Positions 21,441 through 31,962 of a stretch of DNA of 64,000 nt are shown piece by piece. A program made the position numbers and the translations under genes. Numbering within the stretch: the first letter of the stretch is position 1; each line of letters begins with the position of its first letter. The stretch comes from Trichobilharzia szidati. Lineage: Eukaryota; Platyhelminthes; Trematoda; Strigeidida; Schistosomatidae. Below the pieces are notes generated by a model. The model was not told the DNA's origin. It ran no database searches and was given only the letters and a program-made list of their open reading frames with translations. The DNA lies in the NCBI GenBank assembly GCA_944472155.2, contig OX235279.1, positions 150,000,199-150,064,198 on the forward strand, given 5' to 3'.

Positions 21441-21890
21441 CATAAATGACTTCAAGTCTGGTCGCGGTGTGTTATCAGTTAGAGAACCACGGAAAGCCAG
21501 ACTGTGCTGAGACTCATCGTCACTGCACACCTTGACTCCACCAGAGATCTACACGAGAACCCTAGAGTTCCCAAGCCAGCCCCTTGAATATTCACCCAAT
21601 GTGGTGGAATCTAATGACCTATGGATTTTTACTTCTGCCGATTCGTGATATTTAGTGACACCTGCAGCCAATGTCATTCCCTAGTATATATCCTCGAACA
21701 CGGCCTGGTTGACCTCACTTCTCACAAGAACTTCAGACACTCTATCCTGTGGTCAGGCAGCAGTGAGCATTAGGTTAATCTTCAAGCGTTTTTGTTTCCA
21801 CATATCTGGTTTGTTTCGATTCGGATGACAAGTTGACATAAGTCAGAAAGCCACTGAAAACCACAGAGTGCTGGATATCTGATATCTGGT
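21440..21890 (-). repeat. Sm-alpha-like SINE, degenerate
   Basis: In + reading the order matches the minus orientation of the family: TCAGTTAGAGAACCACGGAA (21476), GACTCATCGTCACTGCACAC, a decayed tRNA region, TTCTGCCGATTCGTGATATT, then a second 3' end CAAGTTGACATAAGTCAGAA near 21830. Confidence 0.6.
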
Positions 21891-22325
21891 CAAATGATAA
21901 CTGACCAAGAAAATTCGGTGAAAACATTCACAGGTTAAAATTAATTGTATCATAAAGTCAATAAAAAATTACGATTACTAAAAATGATTACACGCGAAAG
22001 AATAAATGGTTACCTCATAAAATTGCTATCATTATTCATTCACTTATTCTTTTCCTTTCGAGTGGAACACAAGGCTTCTGTGGCGCATCTCTATTTTCCT
22101 CAGTTCCCTGAAATAAATTCCTGATAACCTCATGAAACGAATTGCTATGGTAATCAATAAGAAATAAGAATAATAGCCTTCCGAAGACAAATTTTATTGT
22201 GAGAAGAGATGGATTTTTCACTCTGTCTACGGTAGCGTTACAGCTACAAAGAGTTACGAATAATGAAATGTCTGATTATTAATTAATGATACTAAGCAAA
22301 TAAATTACTAGAAATATTAGGTTTT
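21890..22325. other. Intergenic; short LINE/SINE tail
   Basis: TTTCGAGTGGAACACAAGGC at 22057 resembles the minus-strand RTE/SINE 1 3' end. The rest is unrecognised. Confidence 0.35.
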
Positions 22326-22462
22326 ATTTTCGAGTTGATCACGGACTGATATCAGTTAGAAACCATGCCGATGATTCCAAACTAGGATGAAACAGCAGCT
22401 GTCAGTACTCCTGGTTTCAATGGTTTTAACTGATATCATCCGTGATCAACTCGTAATAATAC
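22325..22462. repeat. Short foldback derivative of the Sm-alpha-like SINE
   Basis: Terminal inverted repeats CGAGTTGATCACGGACTGAT (22333) and, in complement, TATCATCCGTGATCAACTCG (22434) flank a hammerhead-like core (CCGATGATTCCAAACTAGGA then TGAAAC). The tRNA-like region is deleted. Confidence 0.75.
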
Positions 22463-22474
22463 CTCCTTTGTGTG

Positions 22475-22695
22475 TCGGTGGCATAGCGGTTAGGACGCTC
22501 GCCGACCATGCACATGGTCCGGGGTTCGATCCCCGGCCGACGCACTCCTTTACGTCGCTAAGCCAGATATAATGCTGGTGAAGATGAAAGGTTGGGCATG
22601 AGGCTAGTAATCCCATCCTGTAAAATAAACACTGTTACAGAAACTTCAAGCCACTAGCTTGAAGCCCTATGTTCCACTGGGGAACGTGACGGAAA
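22475..22695 (+). repeat. SINE family 1 copy, best preserved
   Basis: tRNA-like head with matched B box (GGGGTTCGATCCCCGG) and GTGTCGG/CCGACGCAC ends; then GCTAAGCCAG, GGTTGGGCATGAGGCTAGTA and tail CTTGAAGCCCTATGTTCCAC, identical over about 20 bp to the RTE 3' terminus at 49107. Confidence 0.88.
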
Positions 22696-22699
22696 AAAA

Positions 22700-23220
22700 T
22701 ACCTCCTTTATAGATAAGATTTTATTTTGATAAATCACAGTGTTATACAGTAATATTAACTGATGACAACGTTTCGAGCACAAACTATTGCTGATAATCA
22801 TATCATAGTCATAGAAGAAAAGAACGGCACAATGAATGAAGAAGTCCACAATAATGTTTCATCTTCTATTGACAAAACAAAGTGGGTAATCAACCTCTCT
22901 CTCTTCAAGACAATTAAGCTCTAGTGAGATAAAACTGCTTGAAAAGGGATTAAATTTCAATGTAACGGTTAGCAAACTAAAACCAGAAGATGTCATCCAT
23001 CCCTAACATAGAAGTAGCATTAAGTTCAATAGATAAGACGACAGAGGAAGAGGCTCGAACACAATGTGCATTAACTCTTATGAAACAAAAGAAAGCACTG
23101 TTAAACTTAACAAAATCGGAAAGACTGGCTCTAATCAATCTTAAAATTGATAAAAACATCGTCATCACAAAAGCTGATAAAGGAAACTCTACAGTAGTTT
23201 TGGACAAATCTGATTAATAT
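22700..23220 (+). mobile_element. PLE family B fragment with terminal repeat and RT N-terminus
   Basis: Minus-oriented terminal-region piece (22710-22805) followed by coding sequence: NIEVALSSIDKTTEEEARTQ and LALINLKIDKNIVITKADKG, ending NSTVVLDKSD, the PLE N-terminal RT region. Truncated where SINE family 3 begins. Confidence 0.75.
22990..23217 (+). pseudogene. PLE RT N-terminal fragment
   Basis: 75-codon open frame; DKNIVITKADKGNSTVVLDK is the conserved PLE block ahead of the fingers. No catalytic motifs. Ends at TAA just before the SINE. Confidence 0.8.
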
Positions 23221-23224
23221 AAAG

Positions 23225-23580
23225 AAAGTCACTGAATAATGCAGTCCTACAGGAGGTCAATCACCAGCCCGAATAGCTCAGTGGTAACATTTCTGACTGC
23301 AGCCGGAACTGGGTGACGCGGGTTCGAATCTCAGAAGGGACATGAGCTCCTTCAAGGTTGCAGATACGCCTTGCTGACGAGTGCCAACTAGCACGAAACC
23401 TAGGTCCAAGGCTTCCTGTGGCCGATTGCCTCCAACCATCTAATATCATCAAATCAATGTGCACCGTGATGGTGAGCTACCTAGAATGGTGGCCACATTA
23501 CAAACCTGACTGACAGAATTCAGTCTGCACCAAAGAAAGGACTAGACACATCACACTAGTTACTAGTGTCCAATCGAAAA
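23225..23580 (+). repeat. SINE family 3 copy, near full length
   Basis: Starts CAGTCCTACAGGAGGTCAAT; A box AATAGCTCAGTGGTAAC (23272); B box GCGGGTTCGAATCTC (23318); then CCTTGCTGACGAGTGCCAAC, GATGGTGAGCTACCTAGAAT and CACACTAGTTACTAGTGTCC near the end. Confidence 0.85.
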
Positions 23581-23975
23581 ATGCCTCCTTTTACTTCACG
23601 TAATTAATTATTTGGTTGCAAGGATCAATCCATGCAAGTGTCTAGATAATCTAATCATTGAGAATGTGTAAGTAGAAAGGACTAATGTTTTTAATAAAGA
23701 CCAGATTTGCAGTATAAAATGATATCATCATTCTATTTCACAGGGTCTCATCATCTGAAAACCACCTGAAATTGCAATCATTATAAAAGTATGAAAATAA
23801 CGTACTTCACTGTTTGAATGGTAGTAGAGAAAATATTATAAAATCAACGCATCCGAAATATAAGCATTACAATTTTTAGTCTAAGTTTTCATCATTAATT
23901 TATATGCTTTCAAAATAGAAAAGGAAAATCTAATAAACAGTGTCACCTTATAAATTCACACAACAACTCAAGAAG
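23580..23975. other. Intergenic, unrecognised
   Basis: Only TGGTTGCAAGGATCAATC at 23612, resembling a PLE family B junction; no other motif. Confidence 0.3.
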
Positions 23976-24165
23976 GTGGCACAGTGGTTAGTATTCTCGC
24001 CGACCATGCACATGGTCCGGGGTTCGATTCCCTGCCGACGCACACCTGATATCTATGGTCGGCCTGCAAAATTTGGGCTACCGATATCACATGCTGAAAA
24101 TTCCATACCTGTACCAAAAAATACGGTGTGAAATCAAGCTGTAATCAAAAATAAAAAATCTTCTC
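23975..24165 (+). repeat. SINE family 2 copy
   Basis: GGTGGCACAGTGGTTAGTAT, GGGGTTCGATTCCCTGCCG, ACCTGATATCTATGGTCGGC, tail ATACGGTGTGAAATCAAGCT then A-rich. Confidence 0.85.
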
Positions 24166-24179
24166 TATTATTAACAACT

Positions 24180-24325
24180 ACGTTTGTGACAACTAATCAC
24201 TTTTGTTAATACCCTTTTTCATGGAGAGATTGTATATAATTGCGAGTGTACAGCTAAAGGGGGAAATGAACTCTCCGAAAAGAGCCTCTTCGCTGAACTA
24301 CTTGTTTTGTTTTTAATATTGTTCG
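24180..24325 (+). mobile_element. PLE family C 3' end fragment
   Basis: GTACAGCTAAAGGGGGAAAT followed by CTCCGAAAAGAGCCTCTTCG and CTGAACTACTTGTTTT parallels the 3' end of the PLE at 57848-58864. Only the terminal region is present. Confidence 0.65.
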
Positions 24326-24640
24326 GATAGGACTTTTTCATGAATTAAAATATAAATAACAACTGAAGTGCACGATAGAAATGCTGAATAACTTATCAGC
24401 CATATTGTGAAATTTAAAATCTCAAAATTGACGGACAATTGCACAACTTGATAACGACACAACTTGAGTTAAATAAAGCCTTCACCAATCTGTCATCGAA
24501 ATAAGGTTTTTTATTCACACCAAAATTTTCGCTTATATTTTATACTATTAATTAGTATACGATTTAGTGTATGAAATATTTTCAACTCCGGAATCGTAAT
24601 TATTAATATTCTTTGCAGTTAACTTGCCCGGCTTATGAGT
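24325..24640. other. Intergenic, unrecognised
   Basis: No motif recognised. Confidence 0.3.
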
Positions 24641-24780
24641 ACGATCCCTGTTAAGGTTATGGGCACACACTGCTGAAGAGTCCCAGACCAAGACAAAACA
24701 CACATCCAGTTCCCCCTAGTTTTCAGTGATTCCCTAAGTGATATCACTTCGTGACGTAATATAGGTCCTCTTCAGGTTGT
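24640..24780 (+). repeat. Sm-alpha-like SINE, degenerate 3' half
   Basis: CTGCTGAAGAGTCCCAGACC at 24670, then AGTTTTCAGTGATTCCCTAA and TGATATCACTTCGTGA. The GAAAC core has become AAAAC. Confidence 0.65.
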
Positions 24781-25009
24781 CACAATTAAAAAATAAATTT
24801 TTTATCGTCATTATAGTGGGCACGTATGAGGTAGATAAATTTTTCTACGTGAACTATGAATATGTAACCGGTATGATATGAATTCTAAATGATACAGTAT
24901 CAAATGGATGATGATGACGATGATTAGTCATAAAATGTTCGATTAGTATTTGGAAAGGTTGTACAAACACTATGTTCAGTAAAAGTAAAGTGAGTTAATA
25001 TAAGTATAA

Positions 25010-25460
25010 AACTTGGGCACTGTGGTAGAGTGTAACTCCATTATGGATAAGATTTTATTTTGATAAATCACACAGTGTTGTACAGTTATATTAACTGATG
25101 ACCATGTTTCAAGCACAATTTATTGCTCATAATCATATCAAGTCACTCATACAACTTTTCACTTCATTTATATGCATGAGTGGAATTGATTAGATATTTG
25201 AATAAAAATCAATATAAGACAATGCACATTCAGAAATAATATTAGTGTTATCAATCAAATATAATCACATTTCTGAATGTACATTATCTCATGTTGATTT
25301 TTATTCAAATGTCTGATCAATTCCACACATGTATATAAATGAGGCAAGAAAGTTGTGTGTGAGTGACTTGGTATGATTATGAGTGGCAATCGTTTGTACT
25401 CGAAACGTCATCAGTTAATATTACTGTATAACACAGTGAGAATTTACCAAAATAAAAGTA
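25010..25460. mobile_element. PLE family B terminal regions, head-to-head palindrome
   Basis: Left arm (25010-25250, minus) and right arm (25270-25460, plus) are inverted copies of the family B 3' region, without coding sequence. The left outer end ATAAGTATAAAACTTGGGCA matches the full 3' terminus of the dimer at 276-1319. Confidence 0.82.
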
Positions 25461-25539
25461 AAATATCAAAGTAAAATACGCATAATCTGTCAGTATGCAG
25501 AAGACGTCCCATAACCAGCGTTTGAAACGAAGAATCTCC

Positions 25540-25690
25540 TACTCTTCTGTACCAGTGATGTTCAATTCGAATTCAGCAGTACGTCATACCAACAGGTTGA
25601 CAGAGGAGCAATGGGTAGCCCACTAGGTTCAATAATGGCTGATGTTTCATGTCTTCAAATCTACAATCAACGCAACTGTATTTTATTCAA
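25540..25690 (+). pseudogene. PLE reverse-transcriptase motif B fragment
   Basis: One frame reads EFSSTSYQQVDRGAMGSPLG followed by SIMADVS, the PLE motif B block (compare residues 80-101 of the family A frame). Flanks are unreadable. Confidence 0.65.
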
Positions 25691-26215
25691 AGCGTGTGAA
25701 TAATAATAATAATAGTAATAGTAATGTTGAACAGCCCAAATATTGCCAAGTATGTTCAGTACTACCCTACCCAAGCATCGAATCATTCACAATGGAGCGT
25801 AGAGTCAAAAATCAGCCACACTTCATTGATTAATTCAATTGGGTGTGGCCAGTGGCCTTGGCAAGAGGAAAGTAGAGTACAGTAGTACTGAAACGAAATT
25901 AGGATATGAATATAGTGAGATTACAGAAAGATTTACCAGACATATCTGGCTGCCAATCGAATTCTGCTCTATAAAACAACCTGTTCAATTATAAACTCTC
26001 AATAGCTCTGGGTTTAGAAATTCGTACATGCGAGAGGTAGCAAGTTCATAGCAAGAATAGACCGAAAACACCGACTGATTCAAGAAGAAAACAAGAGACA
26101 ATTTAGCAAAGAAAATTTCTTTTATCGACAAAATCATCTTCATAGGATGTACAATCGGATTTTGTATTTACTAAACTGTATAGCAGTCTATTATTGACTG
26201 ATACGGCGGGGGGTG
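25690..26215. other. Intergenic, unrecognised
   Basis: Short AAT/AGT-rich run at 25700-25722; otherwise nothing recognised. Confidence 0.3.
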
Positions 26216-26760
26216 ATGCAATTGACACAGTTACTCAGATGTACCTTCTAAAGACGGAAGGAAGTTACATAATAACTCTCTACACAATGAATGCAAGGAT
26301 TTGAAATTTGATGAGACGAAAATTGTTATCAGATGAGAAAGATGGATGCTGAGTATCTGCTTGAAAACTGTGAAGAAAGTGACGAGAAAAACGGAAGTAA
26401 ACTGAACGAAAATAGCACGTAGCAGAAGTAATAGCGAATTATTTAATAAAAATACAAGCAAGCAAGCAGGCAGAAAGGAGTTTAAGACCATGACAGAATG
26501 ACAGGATGAATAGACCGTTTCTGCACACAGAGTTTGCTGTTGTACTGACGAATTGCTAGCGCCTTTGCCGTACACAAGTACAGAAAAGTAAAACCCCTTG
26601 TATCACTTGACCTTAGCTTGTATATGATTCTAATAAAAGACCGCAATGAAGCTGCTCGAGAACTGAGCTGGTAATTGACTTGTATTGTCCCAGCGATAAT
26701 CATTTCAGACAATATTCTGAGATGCGCATGTAGTACACGTAATATCCTCCAACTCAACTG
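26215..26760 (-). pseudogene. PLE endonuclease C-terminal remnant
   Basis: Minus strand, 26640-26482: SFIRIIYKLRSSDTRGFTFL, YLCTAKALAIRQYNSKLCVQ, KRSIHPVILSWS stop. This matches the PLE C-terminus (AFKVIYR..LS.G.RFRLL..AEALAI....LC.QK). Lower coordinates would be its 3' UTR. Confidence 0.7.
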
Positions 26761-27240
26761 AACCTGTTTGAAGTGGAATGGTAACAGTTAATGAAACAAA
26801 GCAGGAACAACGAACTGACCTCACGTACAGGTCGGAATCGATGCTTACAAACTGAGATGTGTTCTTAGCTAACAAACAGACAAAATGAAAGAACGAAGTT
26901 GCTTGACTAAATGAGTTCAATTTAACTAGTTCATTTAAAGAGTGAAGGTCAGCCCATCGACGTTGAATACTGATGAAGCTGTAGGCTAATGGATCCTTTG
27001 GATTTATTTATCACCAAAACTTCATAATAATACACTTAAGTAACAAAGAATCTCATATGAAACAAAAAAGTTGGCAGTAGTAGATTTAGGATCATTTTTG
27101 GAATATTTCTGAACACACTATAAGGTGAACTAAGATCAAATGAAGAATGATTACAACTGACTTAGACACCTAGACATATGTTTGAGTTGGAGAGAGTATG
27201 GCTCAGTAATGCGATAGATATATATATCGAAAGCCCACTT
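26760..27240. other. Intergenic, unrecognised
   Basis: Possibly decayed PLE upstream sequence on the minus strand; no clear motif. Confidence 0.3.
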
Positions 27241-27955
27241 ATATTATTATTATTATTATTAATCCCTTGGGTTCCGAGTGGAACATAGGGCTTCAAGAAC
27301 ACATCTTCACTTTGTTCTGTTTTCTCCTGTCCTCTTCAACTAGGTCCACGATCGCCCACAATCCCTCATCTCCTCCTCACACGATCTCCTCCATGTCACT
27401 CTCGTACTGACGACCCACTCGTCGCTTCCCATTGCGATTCCACTCGAGTGATTGCCTGGAGCTCGATGTCATTCGACGGTCTCCTTAATGCATGCCCGAT
27501 CCATCTCCATTTTCTCCTGCATATTTGTTGAGCAATCGGCTCTTGGTTGGTTTGTTCCCACAGTTTCTTGTTACTAATTCTTTCTGGCCAGCTGGCCATT
27601 TGATCTTCAGTATGGAGCCAGCGAGGGTAGCTGTTGGTGAAAGTCTGCAGTGACCTGTTGAAAACCCTTTTCGTCACACGCTGGCCAAGTTTCTGACTTG
27701 TAAAGAAGGACTGACTTGACACCGATGTTGAAAATGCGAATCTCATTCTATATGGTGAGTCAGTGCAGAAGATCTCGAAACTGGTTTCAGGTTCGTGAAG
27801 GCGTGCGTATCTTGCCATTCCGATTCTGGCCAGCTTTGACATCTTCATCCGTTCCGAATTCCTGTAGTTGAAATAATGCTTCCCAGATAAGTGAAGGGGG
27901 TGACCTCTTTTTAAATTTTCATAATTTCTATCCAATACAATATAAGATAGACTTG
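27240..27955 (-). mobile_element. RTE/SR2-like LINE, 3' end
   Basis: Minus-strand frame 27935-27396 includes LARIGMARYARLHEPETSFE, WLHTEDQMASWPERISNKKL and CRRKWRWIGHALRRPSNDIE. The 3' end in + reading is TTATTATTATTAATCCCTTG, GGTTCCGAGTGGAACATAGG at 27243-27290, giving the usual trinucleotide tail. Confidence 0.85.
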
Positions 27956-28159
27956 GTTAGATGTTTATTTAAGAGGATTTGACACACCTGTACAGCTGAT
28001 GCCATGGCTGATGAAGATAAATTCCTGATGGATAAGCTTATTGAAAACCCATATACTTTTAAGTTTTGAACTGACGTTGATAAGTTTAAAGCGTACAGTC
28101 TGTTCTATTCCAAAGGAAGATGTCTACATCAAATAATCTTACAATGGAGAAATAAGTAG

Positions 28160-28378
28160 GGAGATTAAAGCCCATCATCCATAAAACCTACTATGGAGTC
28201 TGGTTTATAATTATCAAAAAAAACAGAAAACAAGTGACTATGTCACATCCCATATAGTATACCAGTTTACATGAGTGTGTCGGCGCATACATATTGGAAA
28301 GAGTAATCAACCCTCTCAAGCAACGATGGGGGAATATATCCGCAAATGGCCTGGAAAACAGGTGGACGATAAAACCTA
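28160..28378 (+). pseudogene. PLE GIY-YIG endonuclease fragment
   Basis: In broken frames: YNYQKKQKTSDYVTSHIVYQ, then CRRIYIGKSNQPSQATMGEY and RKWPGKQVDDKT, equivalent to YIGR...LS.R..E..P.W..KG in intact PLEs. Confidence 0.6.
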
Positions 28379-29432
28379 GATAAACGCTAGAGGCATTGAA
28401 AAGGCATTCGACAGCGTCGATTGAGAGGTGCTTTGGAAACTACTTCGCTCCTACGGTGTGCCACCGACAATTATACATCTCATCCAACAGCTGTGCGACA
28501 ATGTTGCATGCCAAGTAATCAACAACGGGAAACTTACGGAATCCTTCGAAGTGAAGACGGGAGTAAGACAAGGCTGGCTGGCTGCCTACTATGTCCAATG
28601 ATTTTTCCTGATTGCTGTAGACTGGATAATGTGACAGACAGCGGGCAGCGAGGAAATAGGCATAAAATGGACCCACACAAAAAACTTGGAGGATCTGGAC
28701 TTCACCGATGATATATGTCTGATTTCTCACAAACTGGAAGATATGCAAGTGAAAAGCAACAAGTTGGCAGAAGAAGCATCCAGAGAAGATAGGACTTCAG
28801 GTGAACATAGAGAAAACTGAGTTGATGAACTGACGAGGATATCAAAGCAAGAATCGGAAAAGCAAGACAAGATTTCACTACTCTCAAGTCTGTGTGGAGG
28901 TCAACACTCAGCACTCAGTATCAAAAATAAGATCCGGATTTTCAACTCCAATGTGAAGTCAGTGCTACTATACGGATCACAGACTTGCACTGCGCGTCAT
29001 AAAGAGCATCTCAAACAAACTACAGACCTTCATTAACAGTTGTCTTCGCTCAATACTCAAGATCAGATGGCCTGCCAGAAAAGATCAGCAACAGAGATCT
29101 CTGGGAGCGAACCAACACAGCAGGAACCGATTGTGAAACAAATAGGCAGGAAGAAATGGAGATGGATTGGCTGGCCATACTCTGAGGAAACCATCAAGTG
29201 ACATCACTAGACAAGCCATTGCTCGAGTGGAACCCGAGTGGGAAGCGGTGAGTTGGTCGTCAGTGCAAGGTGAGGGTGACTTGGAGGAGGTCATGTGAAG
29301 AGGAGATGAAAACGTGTGGGCAGACTTGGAGCCAGGTGAAAACTCTAGCAGAGAACCGAACGCAATGGAGACGCGCGGCTGAAGCCCTATGTTCCTCTAG
29401 GAATTAAAGGGAATAATAATATAATAATAAAC
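28378..29432 (+). mobile_element. RTE/SR2-like LINE, RT palm to 3' tail
   Basis: IEKAFDSVDREVLWKLLRSY (28395-28450), NGKLTESFEVKTGVRQGW (28528-28575), FTDDICLISHKLEDMQVKSN (28700-28760), GRKKWRWIG (29145-29170), 3' end GAAGCCCTATGTTCCTCTAG and an (AATAAT)-type tail at 29409-29432. Stops and frameshifts throughout. Confidence 0.87.
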
Positions 29433-29614
29433 GGTAGTGGCAGACTAACAACCTCGTCTGTAACTAAATATAACGTGTACGAATCTTAAAACTTATCCGA
29501 AAATAGCTTTCAAGATTATACATAGAAAAACCATTAGGGGTGTATACTGAAGCACTCGGACGAGATAACCATGTGTAAAAATAAAACAGCTCACTCCACT
29601 CTGGCATTTGCCTC

Positions 29615-30190
29615 TTTCGAGTTTGATCATGAGCTGGAATCAGCTAGAGAACGATAGAAAACCAGGAAGTTCAGGACAGCTGTTTTGGACTCTTCAGTTG
29701 TAGTCACCCATGGTTCTAGCGGGGATTAAACCTATGACCTTCAGGCTACAAGATGAGCTTGTTGATCAATCAACCACTGGGACGGGATCTAATGACATAA
29801 ATCTTAACTTCCACCAATCAGCGATTTTAGCGCCACAACTAGCCTGTGTTATTGGTAAGTGTATGTCCTCACATCCGACTTAGTGGACCCCACGTGTCAC
29901 GACTTCTTACTAGTACCCCAGGCAACTTCGTCCTGTATCCCGCCACCAATAGGTATCAGACTAGTACTTCCAAGAATTTGACTTAGTTAGAATCCAACGG
30001 CCGTTGGATTCTGTCCTAGTGGCTGACAGTTTAATAAACTCGCCTCGTAACCTGAAGGGCCCTGGTCGGTGGGATTATGGGTGCAGGCTGATGAAGAGTC
30101 CCAAACAAGGACAAAACAGCTATCCGATACTCCCTCGTTTTCAGTGGTTTTCTAGCTGATATTAATCCGTAATCAGACTTGAATTTATTA
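29615..30190. repeat. Two Sm-alpha-like SINEs, head-to-head
   Basis: Minus copy 29990-29615 and plus copy 30001-30190 meet at a perfect palindrome (29989-30012, half-site AGAATCCAACGG). The plus copy keeps CTGATGAAGAGTCCCAAACA and CTCCCTCGTTTTCAGTGG. GAAAC is AAAAC in both. Confidence 0.75.
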
Positions 30191-30540
30191 TTACCCATAA
30201 ACTCACCTTGGTAATCTTTATCTTAGTATATTTTCAAGACTGGTGCTAATTATTATCGTTCTTATTCTTAAATCCCCTATCATTTCATTTATTTTAATTG
30301 GCCTTTCATTTTTCTAATAAATTTGTTCCACAAATAAATATGTGCGTTACGACCCAAATCAACTCGTTGCTATCTGAGCTCAGCAAACTGATCTCTGCAT
30401 CTTACTGTTTAGCTGATGAAAATTCTTCGAGGCACACTCAGTCAAGAAACGCTCTAAAGACAGCTAAAAGGCAATTATTAGTTGCAACAGTCTGTGGTTC
30501 TATTCAATAAAAATAACATCTGAAACTAAAAATAACCTCC
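30190..30540. other. Intergenic, unrecognised
   Basis: A 70-codon ORF (30298-30510) shows no known motif and no support as a gene. Confidence 0.3.
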
Positions 30541-30645
30541 CCTAGTTAACTCCCTTGCTAGTTTTCTACCCGGTCCCAAACTCGGGTAAAGAGGGAGGGT
30601 TGGGCGTGGGACTAGCAACCCTACACCACTAAATCGAGAGAACAA
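30540..30645 (+). repeat. SINE family 1 middle fragment
   Basis: GGTAAAGAGGGAGGGTTGGG, CGTGGGACTAGCAACCC: the SINE 1 body just before the RTE-like tail, cut off at the PLE piece that follows. Confidence 0.6.
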
Positions 30646-30780
30646 TCCTAGTCTTTGCATGCAAAAGAAGTTTGTTCTACCTTTGTCTCTCCCTTGCTTG
30701 TCTCGGTAAATTCCAATCAACCACCCATCCATACACCCTTTCTTATTTTCCATTTCCTTCGTACTTTTATGATATTTTTT
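30645..30780 (+). mobile_element. PLE family A2, 3' end fragment
   Basis: CCTAGTCTTTGCATGCAAAA through CCTTTGTCTCTCCCTTGCTT is the C-terminal coding end (SLCMQKKFVLPLSLP) seen at 43890-43960 and 45270-45330, followed by the same 3' UTR start. Confidence 0.75.
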
Positions 30781-31100
30781 ACGAGTTGATCACGGACTGA
30801 TATCAGTTAGAGAACCATTGAAAACCAGGGAGTACTGGACAGCTGCTGTTTCATCCTAGTTTGGGAATCATCGACAGTACGCACCCACTGGGATTCGAAC
30901 CCAGGACCTTCCGGTTACAAGGCAAGCTCGTATACCATTCAGCCACTGGGACCCGATTCAATGGCTCATGAATTCTAACTTCTACCAATTCGTGATTTTA
31001 GCGCGACTCCAAACTAGGATGAAACAGCAGCTGTCCAGTACTCCCTGATTTTCAATGGTTCTCTAACTGATATCAATCCGTGATCAACTCGTAAAAACAA
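30781..31100. repeat. Foldback Sm-alpha-like SINE with long inverted ends
   Basis: Near full-length minus copy (30990-30781) joined to a plus 3' half (31010-31098). The ends ACGAGTTGATCACGGACTGA (30781) and its complement (to 31098) are inverted repeats of about 90 bp. The minus copy has A and B boxes (B box in + reading GGATTCGAACCCAGG, 30891). Confidence 0.82.
30832..30880 (-). ncRNA. Hammerhead-like fold (Sm-alpha-like SINE)
   Basis: Stem I GTACTG/CAGTAC perfect, stem II CCC/GG region with loop AAACTA, GAAAC present, stem III ACAG/CTGT with loop CAG, cleavage triplet GTC. Core reads TCGATGA, so positions 3 and 4 differ from CTGATGA. Confidence 0.55.
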
Positions 31101-31892
31101 AACTAATCCTTACAAACCAACTATAGAAAACTATATATTATTGTAGAGCCAGCCGATGATGGGGAACTAATTGAAAAGGAATATATTTCTTCACTCAATC
31201 TGTTGTTTTTTCTAAATGCGTAAATGGGAATCTGGAAATTAAAATGAAATATAATGCCACACTGTGATATGCCTAAATAATGCTGTGAAACTGATAAATA
31301 CATCAATCATGCAGTCAATCTGACTGGTTATTTCACACTAGTTTTCATATTTCTGTCACTTAATTGACTACAGTCAGATGGAATTCTGAATTGCATGCAC
31401 GTCACTTCGCGTTGGTCTGGCTATTAATGGCTCGAATTCATAAAACAGACTATGATTTGGCTTGCAACAGATGACGTATGTATGCCTTTGATATCATGCT
31501 ACTCAAAAAAAGAAGAAAAAAACACAATTTGCCTTGATTTCAACATCTTTTCACTTTCCCTGCAATCAAACTGTGTATTGCAGTAATGGAGAAATTACTT
31601 TCTGTTGTCATAATATTAACGTAGTTACTGTTTCACGTAGAACGTAAGTAAGCAGCTATTCTGACGAATCAGGTGGATATTAAAAATTTGTTTGTAATAG
31701 ACAAAACACGTGATGGACTTACATATCTGAAAATGAAAACTTTATTTTGATTGGTGCATCTCTTATGTGTCTTACTGATCTGTCTGTATCTCTAATATTT
31801 TCATTGGCTGATTAGAATTTTAACTAGTTTACAAAAAAATGTGACTAGAGTGAATGCCGATAATTCCATTAATAGTTTGAATTCTCTGTCTC
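31100..31892. other. 5' flank of NPC2-like B
   Basis: Should hold the promoter and 5' UTR; no specific element recognised. Confidence 0.35.
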
Positions 31893-31962
31893 ATGGCTAA
31901 CGCGTGGATATTTGTAATTGCCTTATTCCATTTTGTAAATGCACAGCCTTTTAGAGATTGTG
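31893..31962 (+). CDS. NPC2-like B exon 1 (signal peptide)
   Basis: ATG at 31893; 23 codons plus one base; donor GTAAGT at 31963. Leader plus QPFRDC. Confidence 0.9.

Noticed and set aside
22475..22560. tRNA gene
   Set aside because: A and B boxes and acceptor-like pairing are good, but the anticodon loop is abnormal and the same unit recurs with a SINE tail; called SINE head.
24260..24320. Complete hammerhead in PLE family C
   Set aside because: GAAA, stem III, TTC and a CAGC/GCTG stem I can be drawn here and at 58800-58855, but the CTGATGA half and stem II cannot be found, so it was not called.
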